A stretch of 64,000 nt of DNA. Origin: Drosophila persimilis. Taxonomy: Eukaryota; Arthropoda; Insecta; Diptera; Drosophilidae. Shown piece after piece: positions 13,601 through 24,900 of this stretch. Every line of letters starts with the position of its first letter. Position 1 is the stretch's first letter. Location: the NCBI RefSeq assembly GCF_003286085.1, contig NW_020825357.1, forward strand, positions 806,001 through 870,000, read 5' to 3'. The notes under the pieces are model-generated. The model worked only from the letters and a program-made list of their open reading frames with translations. It had not been told where the DNA came from and made no database searches. Position numbers and translations under genes: made by a program.

Positions 13601-16600
13601 TGCCTCTGCGTCTGGTCTATCCTCGTTCTCCTGCTGCTGCTGGGCATTGGGACGTTGTCGACAGGATGGCTCATGGCTGCGGAGATAGAGCTTCGTGTAG
13701 CTGCGCTTACAGTACTGGCACTGCGGGCGATCTTTGTCCCCGCAGGCTTCCAGGTGCGTCAACATGCCCAGGCCAGAGCCCAGCTGGCGATCACAGAGGC
13801 GACAGACTAAGTACGTGGAGTGGCCATCTTTGAGGTGGCCTTTCATCATTTTCAGAACATCTTGTCGCGAAAGAGTCTACAAAAAGTGGAATAAAAACTT
13901 AGCCACAATCGGAATATATCGTCTTTTATCCTTACCCGCTGCTGCGGCTCTTCTCCAGTGAGGACCCAACCCACACCGTAGTGCTGCCTCAGGTGTGTGA
14001 GCCACTGGGCTTTGGTGGTGCGGAACAGGCACAGGCCACACTGGAGGGGTCCCTTTCCTTGGCCCTCCTGATGGAGTTCTTCGTTGGTGCCCAGCTGTTC
14101 CCGCTTGCGGATGAGCAGCAGGCGCATTGGGAAGGCATCTTTTGTGTTTGGTGTGGCCTCCCCATTGCTTGCCACATCCTGCTCCTCGGAATCCAATTTC
14201 GTGGCTTGCTTGGGTCTACCTCTTTTCCGCGCAGGCGTTGCCTCTACGGCCTTCTCCTTCTCCTCCTCCTGCAATTTACCTCGAGTCTCAGGCGTTGGCG
14301 TCGTTGTTCGAGCTGCTTCAGCCACAGCAGCTAGACTTTTCCTGCCTCTCTTGGCCGGCACTTTGGGCGTTGCTGTGGGGGAACTGAGCCTGGATTGTCG
14401 CTTCCGATTGGAGCTCACTGATGGCGTGCCATCTGCCACCGACTGTGGGGGCTCTGCCGCATCATTGGGCTCGACTGACTGGGGGGAATGACTTCTAGAT
14501 GTGCGCTTTCTTTTGGCACTGGACGATGTGGCTGCTTCATTGGTTACATCTGAGGTACTGTTCTCGGGCCTTTCTGTACAATTGGCCTTAGTCGTAGCCA
14601 TGGCTGGTGATGAAGTGGTTGCCTTTTTTGGTCTGCCTCGTGGCTTAAGCTTGCCTTTCGCCTCCACCGACGGTGGTTCATCCTCTATTGTTGTAGTCTC
14701 CTGGAGGTCTGGTTCCATCTGATTGGTTTTTGATTCACTGGAATCTTGTTCCTTTTCGCTTTTACTTCCTTCTGCAAATGCAGTTATTTCTGGACTTTCT
14801 TCGATGATTGGTGTCTCCGATGAGCCCTCATTTGCAGGGGTAATGGCATCCGATTGTATCTGGGGATCTGGTGGCACATTCATGTCTTGTTTCGTACACA
14901 TTTCCGGTGCAGCTTCACATTTTGGGGCATCTTCTTTGCATGTTTCCACCACGTCCGTTGAAGGAAGTGTTTCAAACTGCATCGGGCTAGCATTGGACCT
15001 ACTGTCCGAGGCTTCTGCTTCGCTTAAGTCCTTGGTGCCTTCATTGGATGATTTCTTGTGGGTCTCCTGTTGTTCCTCCTCTGTCTCGTCGTAGTCTGGC
15101 GTGGCATCATCACTGATATCCGTTTCGTTGAACGGCATTTGTTTGACATGCTGGAGGACGGCATCTTCGACAGTTTGAGACTCCTCTTTGTTGTCAAAGC
15201 CCAGGAACACGGATCCATCATCATCGCTGGTGCTGGAAGTGGCGATGCGTCCTGCTGCTGCTCCTGCTCCTCCTACTTCTCCGCTAACACTGATCGGGTG
15301 TCCAGATCCCATGGAACCGAAACGTGGTGGTCTTTTGTTGAGTACAGGTCGTGTCTTAACTAGTTTCTTGCGGGGTACTGGCTGGTTGGAAGTGGGAGTT
15401 GGGTTGGGTGAAACCCTCTTGATCTGCGGCATGATCTTCTCTGCCGACAAATGGCTCACTAAATTCTGGATTCCAGTGGACTCACTGGACTGGGATGGGG
15501 TCTCAGACAGGGACTGGGACTGGGACTGCTTGCGAAATGGTAGCAGGGCTTCACCCTGTGCTGCCGGTGGCTCCTGATTGAGGACATCCAACAGGAGGGA
15601 CACATTGCTGCTGCTCGTTGCGGCAGGTTCTGGTTGATCTTCGTTGTTGTTCGGTTTACTTGTTCTTTGTTCTTTATTCTTTGGCATTTTTGGTGGATGA
15701 TAGAGCTGGTTGAGATCACGTTCTGTTGAGGGTTTTGGTGGCGAGTCCTCTTGTGCTTCCAGCTCCACCGGTCCTTTGATGACTAGTATCTCTTCGGGAT
15801 CTGATTTCTTGGACTGTTCTTCTTTGTTTGCTTCCCTGGCTACACTCTCCCCCTCCCCGTCATCTGCATGGGCCTGCAGATTGCTTTTAGCAATAGATAA
15901 ATGAAGGTTTACTTTCTCTTTAGCTGTTATGCTATCATCCGCTTGTTTAATTACCTCGACTTCTCGCCTGTCCTCGAGTAAACTCTGATCTATTGTGGGT
16001 TCCTCCTCCTCCTTCTCCACCTCCTTGTCAGGCAGAGCCTCTTTTGGTTTGGGTAGATTGGCTCGCTTCGAGCGTTGGACTAAATTAACTTTTCCCTTTT
16101 TAAACCTTGGCACCCGCTTGGCCGGTGGTGGTGGCGGCTTGTCCTCCTTTTCCTTGCTGGCGGCTGCCTCTGGAGCTGGGCTTGACTGGAGTTGAGGTAC
16201 ACTGCTGGCTTCTGTTGCCGATATTCCTGCTTCATCTTTGGACATTTCCCTGGCTGTTTTCTCCGCCTTTCCCGCTACATCTTTGGACATTTCCCTGGCT
16301 GTTTTCTCCGCCATTCCCGATACATCTTTGGACATTTCCCTGGCTGTTTTCCCTGCCATTTCCGCTGCATCTTTGGACATTTCCCTGGCTGTTTTCCCTG
16401 CCATTCCCGCTACATCTTTGGACATTTCCCTGACTGTTTTCTCCGTCATTCCAGCTTCATCTTTGGCCAGTTGACTGGCTGTTTTCTCTGCCATTCCTGC
16501 TGCGTCTTGGGACATTTCTTTGTTTGTTTCCACTGCCATTGCTGGCCCATCTTTGGAGACATTACTAGGAGCTAAACTCGGCTGGACCAGATTTGGCTGC

Positions 16601-19600
16601 TTTAAAATGAGCCTCATGTTGGCTTCTGGTGGGTCCCTGCGTGCCACCGCGCTATTCTGCAGCTTTATCGCATTCGGACTGAACCGCAGGACACTCTCCC
16701 TATCCTCATTCACATCCAATGTGGCGTGCAGTATGTCCATTTCCTCCAGCTTCAAAATCTTTCCAATCGGCAACTCTTCCTCGGGCTCTCTGGTGTCCTG
16801 GCTCTTCTGCACCGGCGATTCTGGTGGCTTCTCCTCGACAGAGGGCCGTCTGCTGCAACCTCTGGAGTCGAAGAGAGCATTCAGCACTTGCTCTTCTAGC
16901 GACAGTTCTGTGAAGCTGCCCTCACCCATCGGATTTTCGGCGGCCAGTTGGGTTATAAAATCCACAGCAGAGAGTAATTTTGGAGCCGGAGCTGGAGCAG
17001 GACTATGAGACGGTGACGGCACAGAGAGTGGAGATGGGGACGGTGATAAACTGACAAGAATAGGACTAACTTCATCTGGGGTTTCGGGCGCTTTTCTTGG
17101 GGACACTTTGTCAGGAGCTGGTGGCTTTTCCACCTGCTTCACCTGGTTGTGTATCTCTTTGGCCATCTCGGCGAGCTTCTCCCGCGACACCTTCAGCTTG
17201 TTGGCACTCAGAATCACCTTGGTCTTGGCGGCCTTGGATGAGCTGGGACTGGGATAGGCCTGCACCCGTCGGGCCATCTCTGGCACTGGCCTCCCCTGAG
17301 GTCTGCCCTGTGCAGCAGCGCTAGGCAGGCGCAGATCACTCAAATCGATCTTCTCCTCGGGCGTCAGCACCTTGTTCTCCAACACAATCAGCGGCGGCGA
17401 TGGGGCCTTGTGGATCAGTGGCGCCTGCCACTGCGGCTGTGGCTGTGGCTGTGGCTGTGGCTCCTGTGGTTCCTGCTGCCTGCTCAGCTGTTGCATGCTG
17501 GGCACGCACATGGCTCGATGCTTGGGCAACTGATTGACCAAATTCAGAAGCAGCGGCGGCTGCTTCGACCGTGCTGTCACATTCGCCTTGGCTATGGGCG
17601 ACACAAAGACACTTGACGACATCCCTGACCCCAGGGCAGAGGATGGTGACGCCTTTGGTGCCGTCATTGTGCCTGTTGATGTCTTTGGATGGTTCAGCGT
17701 GGTCGTGGTCGTGATCGTCGACTTGCCCTTGTTCAGAATCCGGTTCTTGATCAGGGTCTTGACATGCTGCGTCCGTTCGGCCACAATTTGTTCGGGTATC
17801 ACTTTTTCAATGTAATTCGAGATGTTGGATCGCCTTTTTTTAGCTGGTGGAGCTGGTAATGGAAAACATATGCACATTAGATATATACATTTAAAAAGTT
17901 TACAATTTTAAAACATAATAAAAAGTCGCAAACCATGACCCACAGGAATGGGGGGGAGGGGGAGTGCACACACTGAAAAATATATGAAAAATACATAGCT
18001 CGCTCTCTCTCTCTCTCTCTGTCTTCCGACGAACCATCATCCATGCTGGGTTTTGAACCGGAGCCAAAAATTAGAGTCTCGTGATTGGCTCTCGCTCAGA
18101 CGCCGCCCGCACATGTCCCAAAAACCCCATTTACACTGCACGCTAGCAGGTTATGCCATCGAAAGAATCTAGATAGAGGTGTTGCGAGTTTCACTTGACA
18201 GCATTATCTATATAAAGGTCTTAAAAAAAACGGGGGATAATTGAACCCAGAAGGATTCCTTGCCTTTGACATTAGACTCTCTCTAAAGTACAGTCCCCAC
18301 TCGAACGTAGTTCGCACTCTTGAAACAACACTAGACCATGATGAAATTACATATATGTAAGATATGCCTGCAATATATGCACATAATTTCATCATGCACC
18401 AGACTAGACGAGAGCGTAACGAGGGAGAGGAGTGGGAGAGTAAGTACTCCGTAAAAGCACTCGTTCCCTTTCTTGCGCACTCACACACACTAACACGCAC
18501 ACAGACAGACCATGCTGGGTCTTGAACCCAGGCCAAAAAAACCAGCCGTCTTCCGTGTGTGGCGTATCCTAGTCCCTAACCTCAATCGCACAGCACTTTT
18601 ACCGGCTAGACCATCGAAAGAATCTAAATAAATGCATCCAAACTTTCTGTTGAGGGGTGTCCACAAAGAGGGGATTCAAAAAAAAAAATTAATTTAACCT
18701 AGAAATACAGCGCAATAAATCATAATTAGTAAATTGTTATATTCATAAATAATTTACTAATTAATATGTATATCCAAACGATTTAGGCTGCATTTCTGGG
18801 TTCATATTTTTTATTTATTTATTATAAAAAAAAAATATATCTATTTTATGATATATTTTTTTTTATTTCTTTTCAAAATATAACCTAAAAAATCATTGGA
18901 TTAGACTAATTTTATTGGACTTCTGTATCATTTACTCACTAAAAATAAAAAAAAATTTATTTTATTTTTAGGGGATACTTTTCTATATTATTATTGTACA
19001 ACTTTCTATGCAATTAGATTGACACTGCCGGATGATAAAGTAATTCCAAGCTTAAAGGCCCGCCCCTTCAACAGCCTCGTCCGAAATTCGCCATTTTTAT
19101 TCCTGTATTTGACATTTGGAAACAAGCAAAAATTGACAACAAAAAAAACAAAAAGAGAGGAACAACAACTTTTTCTAAACCATGATCCTGCTCGAACTCT
19201 CACACTCTTCAGATAAGGTCAGCTCCCGCATTGATTGAGGCGTCACCTCAAGCAGCAGTGCCACGGATGTAGCATTTTACGGTGCGGCCCAAACAGAGAT
19301 ACGAGTCAAATATTTGTTATGGGAATGGTAAAAGTCATTCGATGCGACTAAGGGGGTTTCATCAATGAACAGCTGTTTGGGGGGATTTTTCTCTTACCTG
19401 ACTTTTGCTTTTGTTCAATTGAGGCGGCTGCGACTGCAGCGACGGCAGTGGGCTTAGCCCCTGTTGACTGCGCAGTTGATGTTGCAGCAACAGCAGAAGC
19501 AGCAGTAGCGGTAGCAGGAGCTGAAAAAGGGATCGATGTGGGCATTGCGGATGTGGTTTGCTTTCGCAAGGCTTCCGCCAGCTTTATGTCCAAGCCGGAC

Positions 19601-19776
19601 TGCTGAAGTTTGTTGAAATCCAAAGGTATTCTTTTGATAATGCGTTTGGGCAGAGTTGCACTTCCCACAGCTGGTGACTGCGACGGCGGCGTCGGCAGCG
19701 ACAGAACTTTGCTGCTGGGACTCGCATGGTTAGGATCGGCCATTTTCGGCGGTGGACCCAATCCCGGATCATTCAT
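10642..19776 (-). CDS. Large AT-hook / zinc-finger / WD protein, TFIIIC subunit (GTF3C2)-like
   Basis: Ten coding exons join in frame on the minus strand: 19776-19398, 17852-13936, 13876-13005, 12939-12638, 12572-12518, 12457-12267, 12204-11720, 11647-11491, 11428-11222 and 11159-10642. The product is 2,360 aa. The N-terminal 1,150 residues are low-complexity and probably disordered, with a 15-aa tandem repeat at about 557-667. AT-hooks follow (KPRGRPKK near 1198, PAKRGRKS near 1294, RKRGRPKQ near 1336). Two zinc-finger modules of about 150 aa come next, then an acidic linker. The last 450 residues are WD-like (GYFRGNVAFWDIS, STRKLWIYDI, GTDNGDLVFLN), resembling the TFIIIC110/GTF3C2 beta-propeller that acts in RNA polymerase III initiation. 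It is far longer than human GTF3C2 (about 900 aa). A frame upstream of 19776 is open to 19959, so an earlier start is possible. D. melanogaster CG10979 may be the counterpart; that is memory only. Confidence 0.82.
13100..14070 (-). repeat. Tandemly duplicated zinc-finger module inside the TFIIIC-like gene
   Basis: Two successive copies of the same domain set are coded. Each begins IRKREQL and continues NEELH, KGPLQCGLCL, HYGVGW, RLGSGLGM-type text (QLGSGLGML in both) and KRSYT. Each carries one C2H2 finger (CGLC...H...H) and two C2HC-type fingers (C.LC or C.MC...H...C, and CQYC or CQHC...H...C). Module 1 is split by the intron 13877-13935 exactly between the first and second fingers. In module 2 the corresponding place is uninterrupted. 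Confidence 0.8.
16230..16560 (-). repeat. 45-bp in-frame tandem repeat
   Basis: About seven units with a 45-bp period encode a 15-residue repeat of the form AREMSKDVAGMAEKT, with drift in the outer units. Central units are nearly identical in DNA, pointing to recent expansion or homogenisation. The repeat lies in the disordered half of the TFIIIC-like protein. Confidence 0.9.
18043..18170 (-). repeat. tRNA-like repeat, copy A (degenerate)
   Basis: Read on the minus strand, it starts with ATTCTTTCGATGG and ends with a T-arm-like GGTTCAAAACCCAGCATGG. Both ends match the element at 18510-18627 while the middle has diverged. The T-arm stem pairs only partly. It is therefore not a functional tRNA gene; a tRNA-derived repeat is the best description. 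Confidence 0.4.
18328..18410. other. Imperfect hairpin in an intron
   Basis: ATGATGAAATTA (18338-18349) and TAATTTCATCAT (18384-18395) are perfect 12-base complements. A further seven pairs (CATATAT with ATATATG) lie inside, and weaker pairing (CTAGAC with GTCTAG-type text) lies outside. The total fold is about 80 nt with a small loop, the size of a microRNA precursor. It is a structural observation only. Confidence 0.35.
18510..18627 (-). repeat. tRNA-like repeat, copy B
   Basis: Read on the minus strand, TAGCCGGTAAAAGTG resembles a Pol III A box. About 80 bases later CTGGGTTCAAGACCCAG forms a perfect five-pair T-stem with a seven-base loop, close to the B-box consensus. No clear anticodon arm of normal geometry is seen between them, so it is not called a tRNA gene. 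The ends are shared with copy A at 18043-18170. Confidence 0.45.
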
Positions 19777-20080
19777 TTTCACGAATACACTCAGGACACT
19801 GCTATGTACTTTGCAACTGGCTGTTTTGGTGTAGTTTTCGCAACAACACTGAGTTCTTACACCAACGGCATGTGCACGCCTATCCCTGAATAGTTTCTGC
19901 CGCCGTTTAGGCACATCCGTCACTTGAACTTGGCCAAAATGTGATAGCTTTTGGTGCACAGAACAGACTTTACGATAACGCTTTTAATTCAACAATTGTT
20001 CACGTTTTGACTAAATTATTCAACTTTTAAAGAAAAATAGACACGAAAACTCAAGCATGCAGTGTGCAGCATGCTGCAAA

Positions 20081-20400
20081 CACGGTCTGACCCTCATAAA
20101 TATACCGTCTCATTTTAAAAATATACCGTAAATATACTGACGAATTCAAGTTCTATATTCCTCGACTCTTACATTCAGTGGAATATTACTTGCTATCTAG
20201 GACCCTCAGCTCTGAACTCATAGTTTTATCTAATTATGAAATCAATTTCCAACAAGACTGGTTAAATTTAAGTTCACATCTTAAAACAACTGTTTATAAA
20301 ATAGGTTTTCGCAAAAACAATTTACACGAAATTAATTTTCGTACATTCTAACTACCTTCTAACTACACGTTTGCTACATACTAACTACATTTCTATGTAA
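20081..20400 (-). promoter_or_regulatory. Promoter-associated dispersed repeat, TFIIIC-like gene side
   Basis: On the minus strand this segment carries two GGTATATTT words (Ohler motif-6-like) and ends at GGGTCAGACCGTG just upstream of the TFIIIC-like gene. It is homologous along its length to 28336-28620, the DNA in front of Atg1. The two share an exact 24-base block (20118-20141 minus; 28546-28569 plus) followed one base later by AAAATGAG. Confidence 0.65.
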
Positions 20401-20743
20401 CTACCAAAAGCGACACAACACGACACGAATTATATACGTCTCGAAAATTGTTGGCCGTTTTTTTCATATAAGCCCCTGTATGAAAAACCTCCGTTATCCA
20501 CTTTTTAAAATGCCTTTTTTCCGAAATTTAAAAAAAAAGTGATGTTTAAATGGCAAACGTTCAGGAATCCGGTGCTGATTACGAATTAGTTTTTAAATAG
20601 CGTTTCTAGTTGATTTATAAATTGGTAATTGGACAAGAGGGTGACTCCATAAGGCGTCTTAAAATATACTGGAATCTACTAGAAAATACTATGAAAAGTA
20701 AAAACTTGCAAGGTGTATGAGCAAGACATGGTGGCAAGAAAAT

Positions 20744-20754
20744 CAGTGTGACCG
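20744..20754 (-). promoter_or_regulatory. M1BP/Ohler-1 box at the Sf3a2 promoter
   Basis: CAGTGTGACCG is the exact reverse complement of the Ohler motif 1 form CGGTCACACTG, which is known to bind M1BP at housekeeping promoters. It lies 107 bases before the Sf3a2 start codon. Orientation is opposite to the gene, which is less usual. Confidence 0.5.
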
Positions 20755-20860
20755 CTCACTTACTTCCTTCGCCAGCACTACTTTTCTGTACAACCACAAC
20801 AATTTTCGGTGGCTGGAAAGCAATTTTTCCGGGCTTTCGTGCTAAAAAAAAACTTAAAAT

Positions 20861-21643
20861 ATGGACTTTCAAAATCGTGCCGGTGGCAAAACCGGCAGCG
20901 GTGGCGTTGCCTCCTGGTCGGAGACCAACCGCGACCGCAAGGAGCGCCTGCGGCAGCTGGCCCTCGAGACTATCGACCTGAACAAGGATCCGTACTTCAT
21001 GAAGAACCATCTGGGCTCGTACGAGTGCAAACTGTGCCTGACGCTGCACAACAACGAAGGTAGCTACCTGGCCCACACTCAGGGAAAGAAGCATCAGGAG
21101 AATCTGGCACGGCGCGCCGCCAAAGAGGCCAAGGAGGCACCCTCCTCGCTTCTGGCCCCGGAAAAGCCGCGCGTTGAGCCCAAGAAATTTGTGAAAATCG
21201 GCCGTCCCGGCTACCGGGTGACCAAGCAGCGTGAGCCGAGCAATGGCCAGCAGTCGCTGCTCTTCCAGATCGACTATCCCGAGATAACCGAGGCCATTGT
21301 GCCGCGCCATCGCTTCATGTCGGCCTACGAGCAGAAGATCGAGCCCCCAGACCGCAAATGGCAGTATCTGCTGTTTGCCTCCGAGCCGTACGAGACGATC
21401 GGCTTCAAGGTGCCGTCCCGTGAGGTGGAGAAGAGCGAGGGCAAGTTCTGGACGCACTGGAACCGCGACACGAAACAGTTCTTCCTGCAGTTTGCGTTCA
21501 AGTTTGAGCCCAAGATTTTGCCGCCACCGCCCCCGAATCTACACCGAGCCATGGGTCCACCCGCTGGTTTCCCAATCCCAGGACCCCCACGTCCGGCCAT
21601 GCATCCCATGTTCAACGGTGTGCCGCCACCACCACCCATGTAA
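20861..21643 (+). CDS. Sf3a2: Splicing factor 3A subunit 2
   Basis: A single-exon frame of 260 aa matches SF3a66/PRP11, the U2 snRNP subunit that helps form the 17S U2 particle and engage the branch site in the nucleus. Residues about 1-110 hold the conserved N-terminus (FQNRAGGKTGSGG, NKDPYFMKNHLGSYECK) and the matrin-type C2H2 finger (CKLC...HTQGKKH). The central block (GRPGYRVTKQ, SLLFQIDYPEI, WQYLLFASEPYETI, FWTHWN) is diagnostic. The tail is Pro-rich (PPPPPM at the end). Vertebrate versions have long Pro-rich repeats here; the short tail is typical of flies. AATAAA follows at about 21659-21664. Confidence 0.97.
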   Translation: MDFQNRAGGKTGSGGVASWSETNRDRKERLRQLALETIDLNKDPYFMKNHLGSYECKLCLTLHNNEGSYLAHTQGKKHQENLARRAAKEAKEAPSSLLAPEKPRVEPKKFVKIGRPGYRVTKQREPSNGQQSLLFQIDYPEITEAIVPRHRFMSAYEQKIEPPDRKWQYLLFASEPYETIGFKVPSREVEKSEGKFWTHWNRDTKQFFLQFAFKFEPKILPPPPPNLHRAMGPPAGFPIPGPPRPAMHPMFNGVPPPPPM

Positions 21644-21909
21644 AACGTTCAGAATTTTCAATAAACCTTTTTACATACGCGATGTTTTATGTATTTTCTT
21701 TTGTGCTTAAGAAATTAAAAAAATATTTGAATTTTGCTTAAGAATTCTCCCTTTTTTTTCTGTGTGGCTCCTGCTCACCTTTTTGTAAAAGCTTTTTGTC
21801 TTACAAATTGATTCTTCGATTAAATATACTTATAAATACATATATATATAAATGTACATCTACAAATAGCAACAGATCCCCTTCGATTCCATCCAGAAAC
21901 TCCATTCGT

Positions 21910-24900
21910 TTAGATTTTATCGCGCTTCTTGAAATTGCGCTTCGAGGCGCAGCGATTTATGATGTCCGAGACATGAGGTTTGTGCTCAAAGATTTTCATC
22001 AGCTGATTCTGTGACTCGTTGATGCCTTCGGTGATGATCTTGCTGCGCTGTATGTTACCCTGGAAGATCAAGCAGAGTAGCAGTTTAGTAACCATGCCTC
22101 CGTCCGACTGCGGCGCATTTACCTTCAGCAGCTCACTGACTCGCTCCATTTCGCTATTCTTCTCCTTGTTCTTTTCAAGCTCCTTCAGCATGGTCTCCAG
22201 TTTGTTCATGCTGAACGTCTCGGATTCGTTCTAAAAGAAAAACAAAGAAAGAACATTTACTTAGGGGAATAATTCAGATGCAAGTTTGAGTCTAGTTGTC
22301 GCACCAAATCCTCCATTTGGGAGCGCAAATGATGCAGCTTCCAGCCATTGATTTTCCCCTGAACATTTGGCTGATTGGCCAGATCAATGATCGAAGCGCC
22401 TCGCTCCTCGCGCGGCTTTACATCCGTATAGCGATGGAAATGATTGTTGGCCAGCTTATGGGTGGGCTTGTATGTCTGAAAAAGGATCAAATATGAATTG
22501 CAGTCTGTCCCTCAAGAGTCCCTCATATGTCGGGCTTACATTCAGCAGCGAACAATTGCGTGGACGTCGCAGGACAAAATCCACGGGATTTGCATTCTCC
22601 TTATTCCCTGCCACTGCGGGCGCACTAGTGCGATGATTGATGTCTCCCGAAGTGCTGCTGCTGCTGTTGGGCGCTACGCTGGGCCCCGCAGAGGCTGCCA
22701 CCAGCAGGCCGCCGTTGTTGTGCTTCTGCATGTACGATGCGGCGGTGGCTGCCGCCGGCTCTGCGGTTGGTGGCGGCAGCGACAGAGAGGCCTGACTCTG
22801 GGTCGAGTGCTGGCTGTCATTGCTGTGGAATTGGGTTGATTTTAGATTGGGACACAGATACATAGATCCAATATTAGCTTACGTTGAACGTCGCGGCTTC
22901 TTTCTCACAGAGCAATCGTAGCTGGAACTGGAGCTGCTGCCCGTGCCATTCATTCGTCCAGCTGCCGCTGCCTGCTGCTGCTGCTGCAACTGTGCTGCTG
23001 ATCCCAGATGCCCCAGGAGACCTGACTGCTGTGACAGCTGCTGCTGCTGCTGTGGCGTTGGTGCTTGGACATCCACAAAGGCGCTCGCACCGCCGCGTGA
23101 CCCCAACGAGGCATGGGCAAGGGTCTGCTGCATCGACTGGTGCGCGTACAACTGAAAAAGAGGCAAAAGCATATATAGAATTATAGATCCAGCATTGAAT
23201 ATTCAACTGTTACCTCATTTATGGGATTAAAATGCGTGGAATTGTCGCGACCGCTGGGCACAGAACCCGCTGCTTGGGGATCCCCAATCCGGTCCTGCAG
23301 CTGCTGCTGATCGACGCCTGGCGAAGAATTTGCCGACACTGTGGTGGAGCCATCCGAGGAGGCGGGCGACTCGCCGCGTAAATTTCTAACCGCTGCCGCT
23401 GCTGCCACTGCCGCTGGGGGCACACGTTCGCGCTCTTTTTTGGCCAGGGCCTCCACAGTCAGAGCGGAGCTGGCGACGGCCACCGACGAGGGCACAGACA
23501 CGGAAACGGGCTGCAAATTGAATGTAGAGCCAGAGGCCGAGACGATATTGGGTCCACTCGTGTTACTGGCCATCGAGAGGAGCGTGGGTCCCAGATTCTT
23601 GGCTGCGCGAATGGGCGATCCGTCGGCCACCCGCTTCCCCATGAAGCTGGATACGAGTGTGCCGCCACCGCCGCCGCCAACAGGTCCGCTGATCGTTGCC
23701 GGTTGGCTGGTAACCCCGCCCGTGGTCACCTTGACGGACGTGTGCAGCGGTATGACCATGTGCTGGGGTGGTGCACTGCTCCCTCCCGCCGGTATAATCA
23801 GCTGCTGATGGCCAATGGTGCGTGTGGCGCCGGTGGCTCCTCCAACCGTCGCTCCCGATGGCAGCACCGTGAATGTTGCCTGCGATCCCGGTCCGCCAGC
23901 ACCCACTCCCACACCCACACCGACACCCATTGGGGCATGGCTGGCAAAGGGCAACGATGATACGGACAGGCTGCCGCCGGCACTGCTCACCAGCTGCGCC
24001 TGCGACTGAGTGCTCTGCGTGAGGGTTGTTGTGGTCAGCGAGAGGACGCCCGTGGAGGCCGAGGCGGGCATCGATTCGTAGTAGATTGTGGCAGAGCTGC
24101 CCTTGTCATCGATCTGTGGAAATGAAACTCTCGTTTGAGGCCAGGGAATCCAATCCTCCTCCATCAAGCACTCACCTTCATCAGTTGGCTTTGGGAGGCC
24201 ACCACGGGGTTCCAGGCACGCGGGAATCCCGTCACCGTTGTCCCGCCCTGACCAACGCTTCCATCCGATCCCATCCCCCCACCCGCTGCCACGGCGGGGG
24301 TCATCATCATTTTGCCCACGGTGATGCCGCTGGCATTCTTAATGGGCGTTAGCGTGCCCGTGAGGCCTCCTCCTCTTCCACTGATTGTCAGTGGCAGGAC
24401 TGTGGCGCCGCCAGCCGCTGCTGTGGCCTGGCCGCCGACGGAATTCGGGTTCACGACGCTGGCCGAAACACTTGGCACGGGCACAGCCTGTATGCTGGCG
24501 ACGCCCACGCCCTGTGGCGTCATGGTGGGTGCCCCTCCTCCTACCCCGGGTGTTGAGAGTTTGCCAATCGGATTCAATTGCGTGATCGTGAGCGATGGCT
24601 GCACCTTTGCCGTCATAGTTACGGGCGGACGAATGCCTGGAAAGGATTTGGGTTCGAAATTGATTCGCTTATGCTTTGTGGCGTCACTAGCTTCGGTCTT
24701 ACCCATCTTGGCGGCAGCCGAGGTGCTCATGAGGAAGGGCTGCAGCATTACATTGCCCGCCAGGCGGGCGCCCGCCCCGATAATCTGCTGTGTGGCCCCC
24801 GGTCCAGGCTGCTGCAGCTGTATGATACGCGTGGGCATATTGGTGGTCAGGGCCGTTCCTCCCAGGCCTGGACCTCGTCCCGGTCCCACTGTCGCTCCCC

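Larger units (their letters stand above)
17853..19397 (-). other. First intron of the TFIIIC-like gene
   Basis: The intron runs from donor GTAAGA (19397) to the acceptor before 17852. It contains a CT microsatellite (about 18001-18020), two tRNA-like repeats (18043-18170 and 18510-18627), an imperfect hairpin (18328-18410) and AT-rich sequence from 18660 to 19000. No coding frame is supported. Confidence 0.65.

Noticed and set aside
15024..16433. Several plus-strand frames opposite the TFIIIC-like gene, including repetitive HLWTFPWLFS text
   Set aside because: They are shadows of the 45-bp repeat and other low-complexity coding on the minus strand. Minus-strand exons join cleanly and code recognisable domains.
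18510..18627. A genuine tRNA gene
   Set aside because: A T-arm is present but there is no standard anticodon arm, the A-to-B spacing is too long, and the acceptor stem does not pair well.
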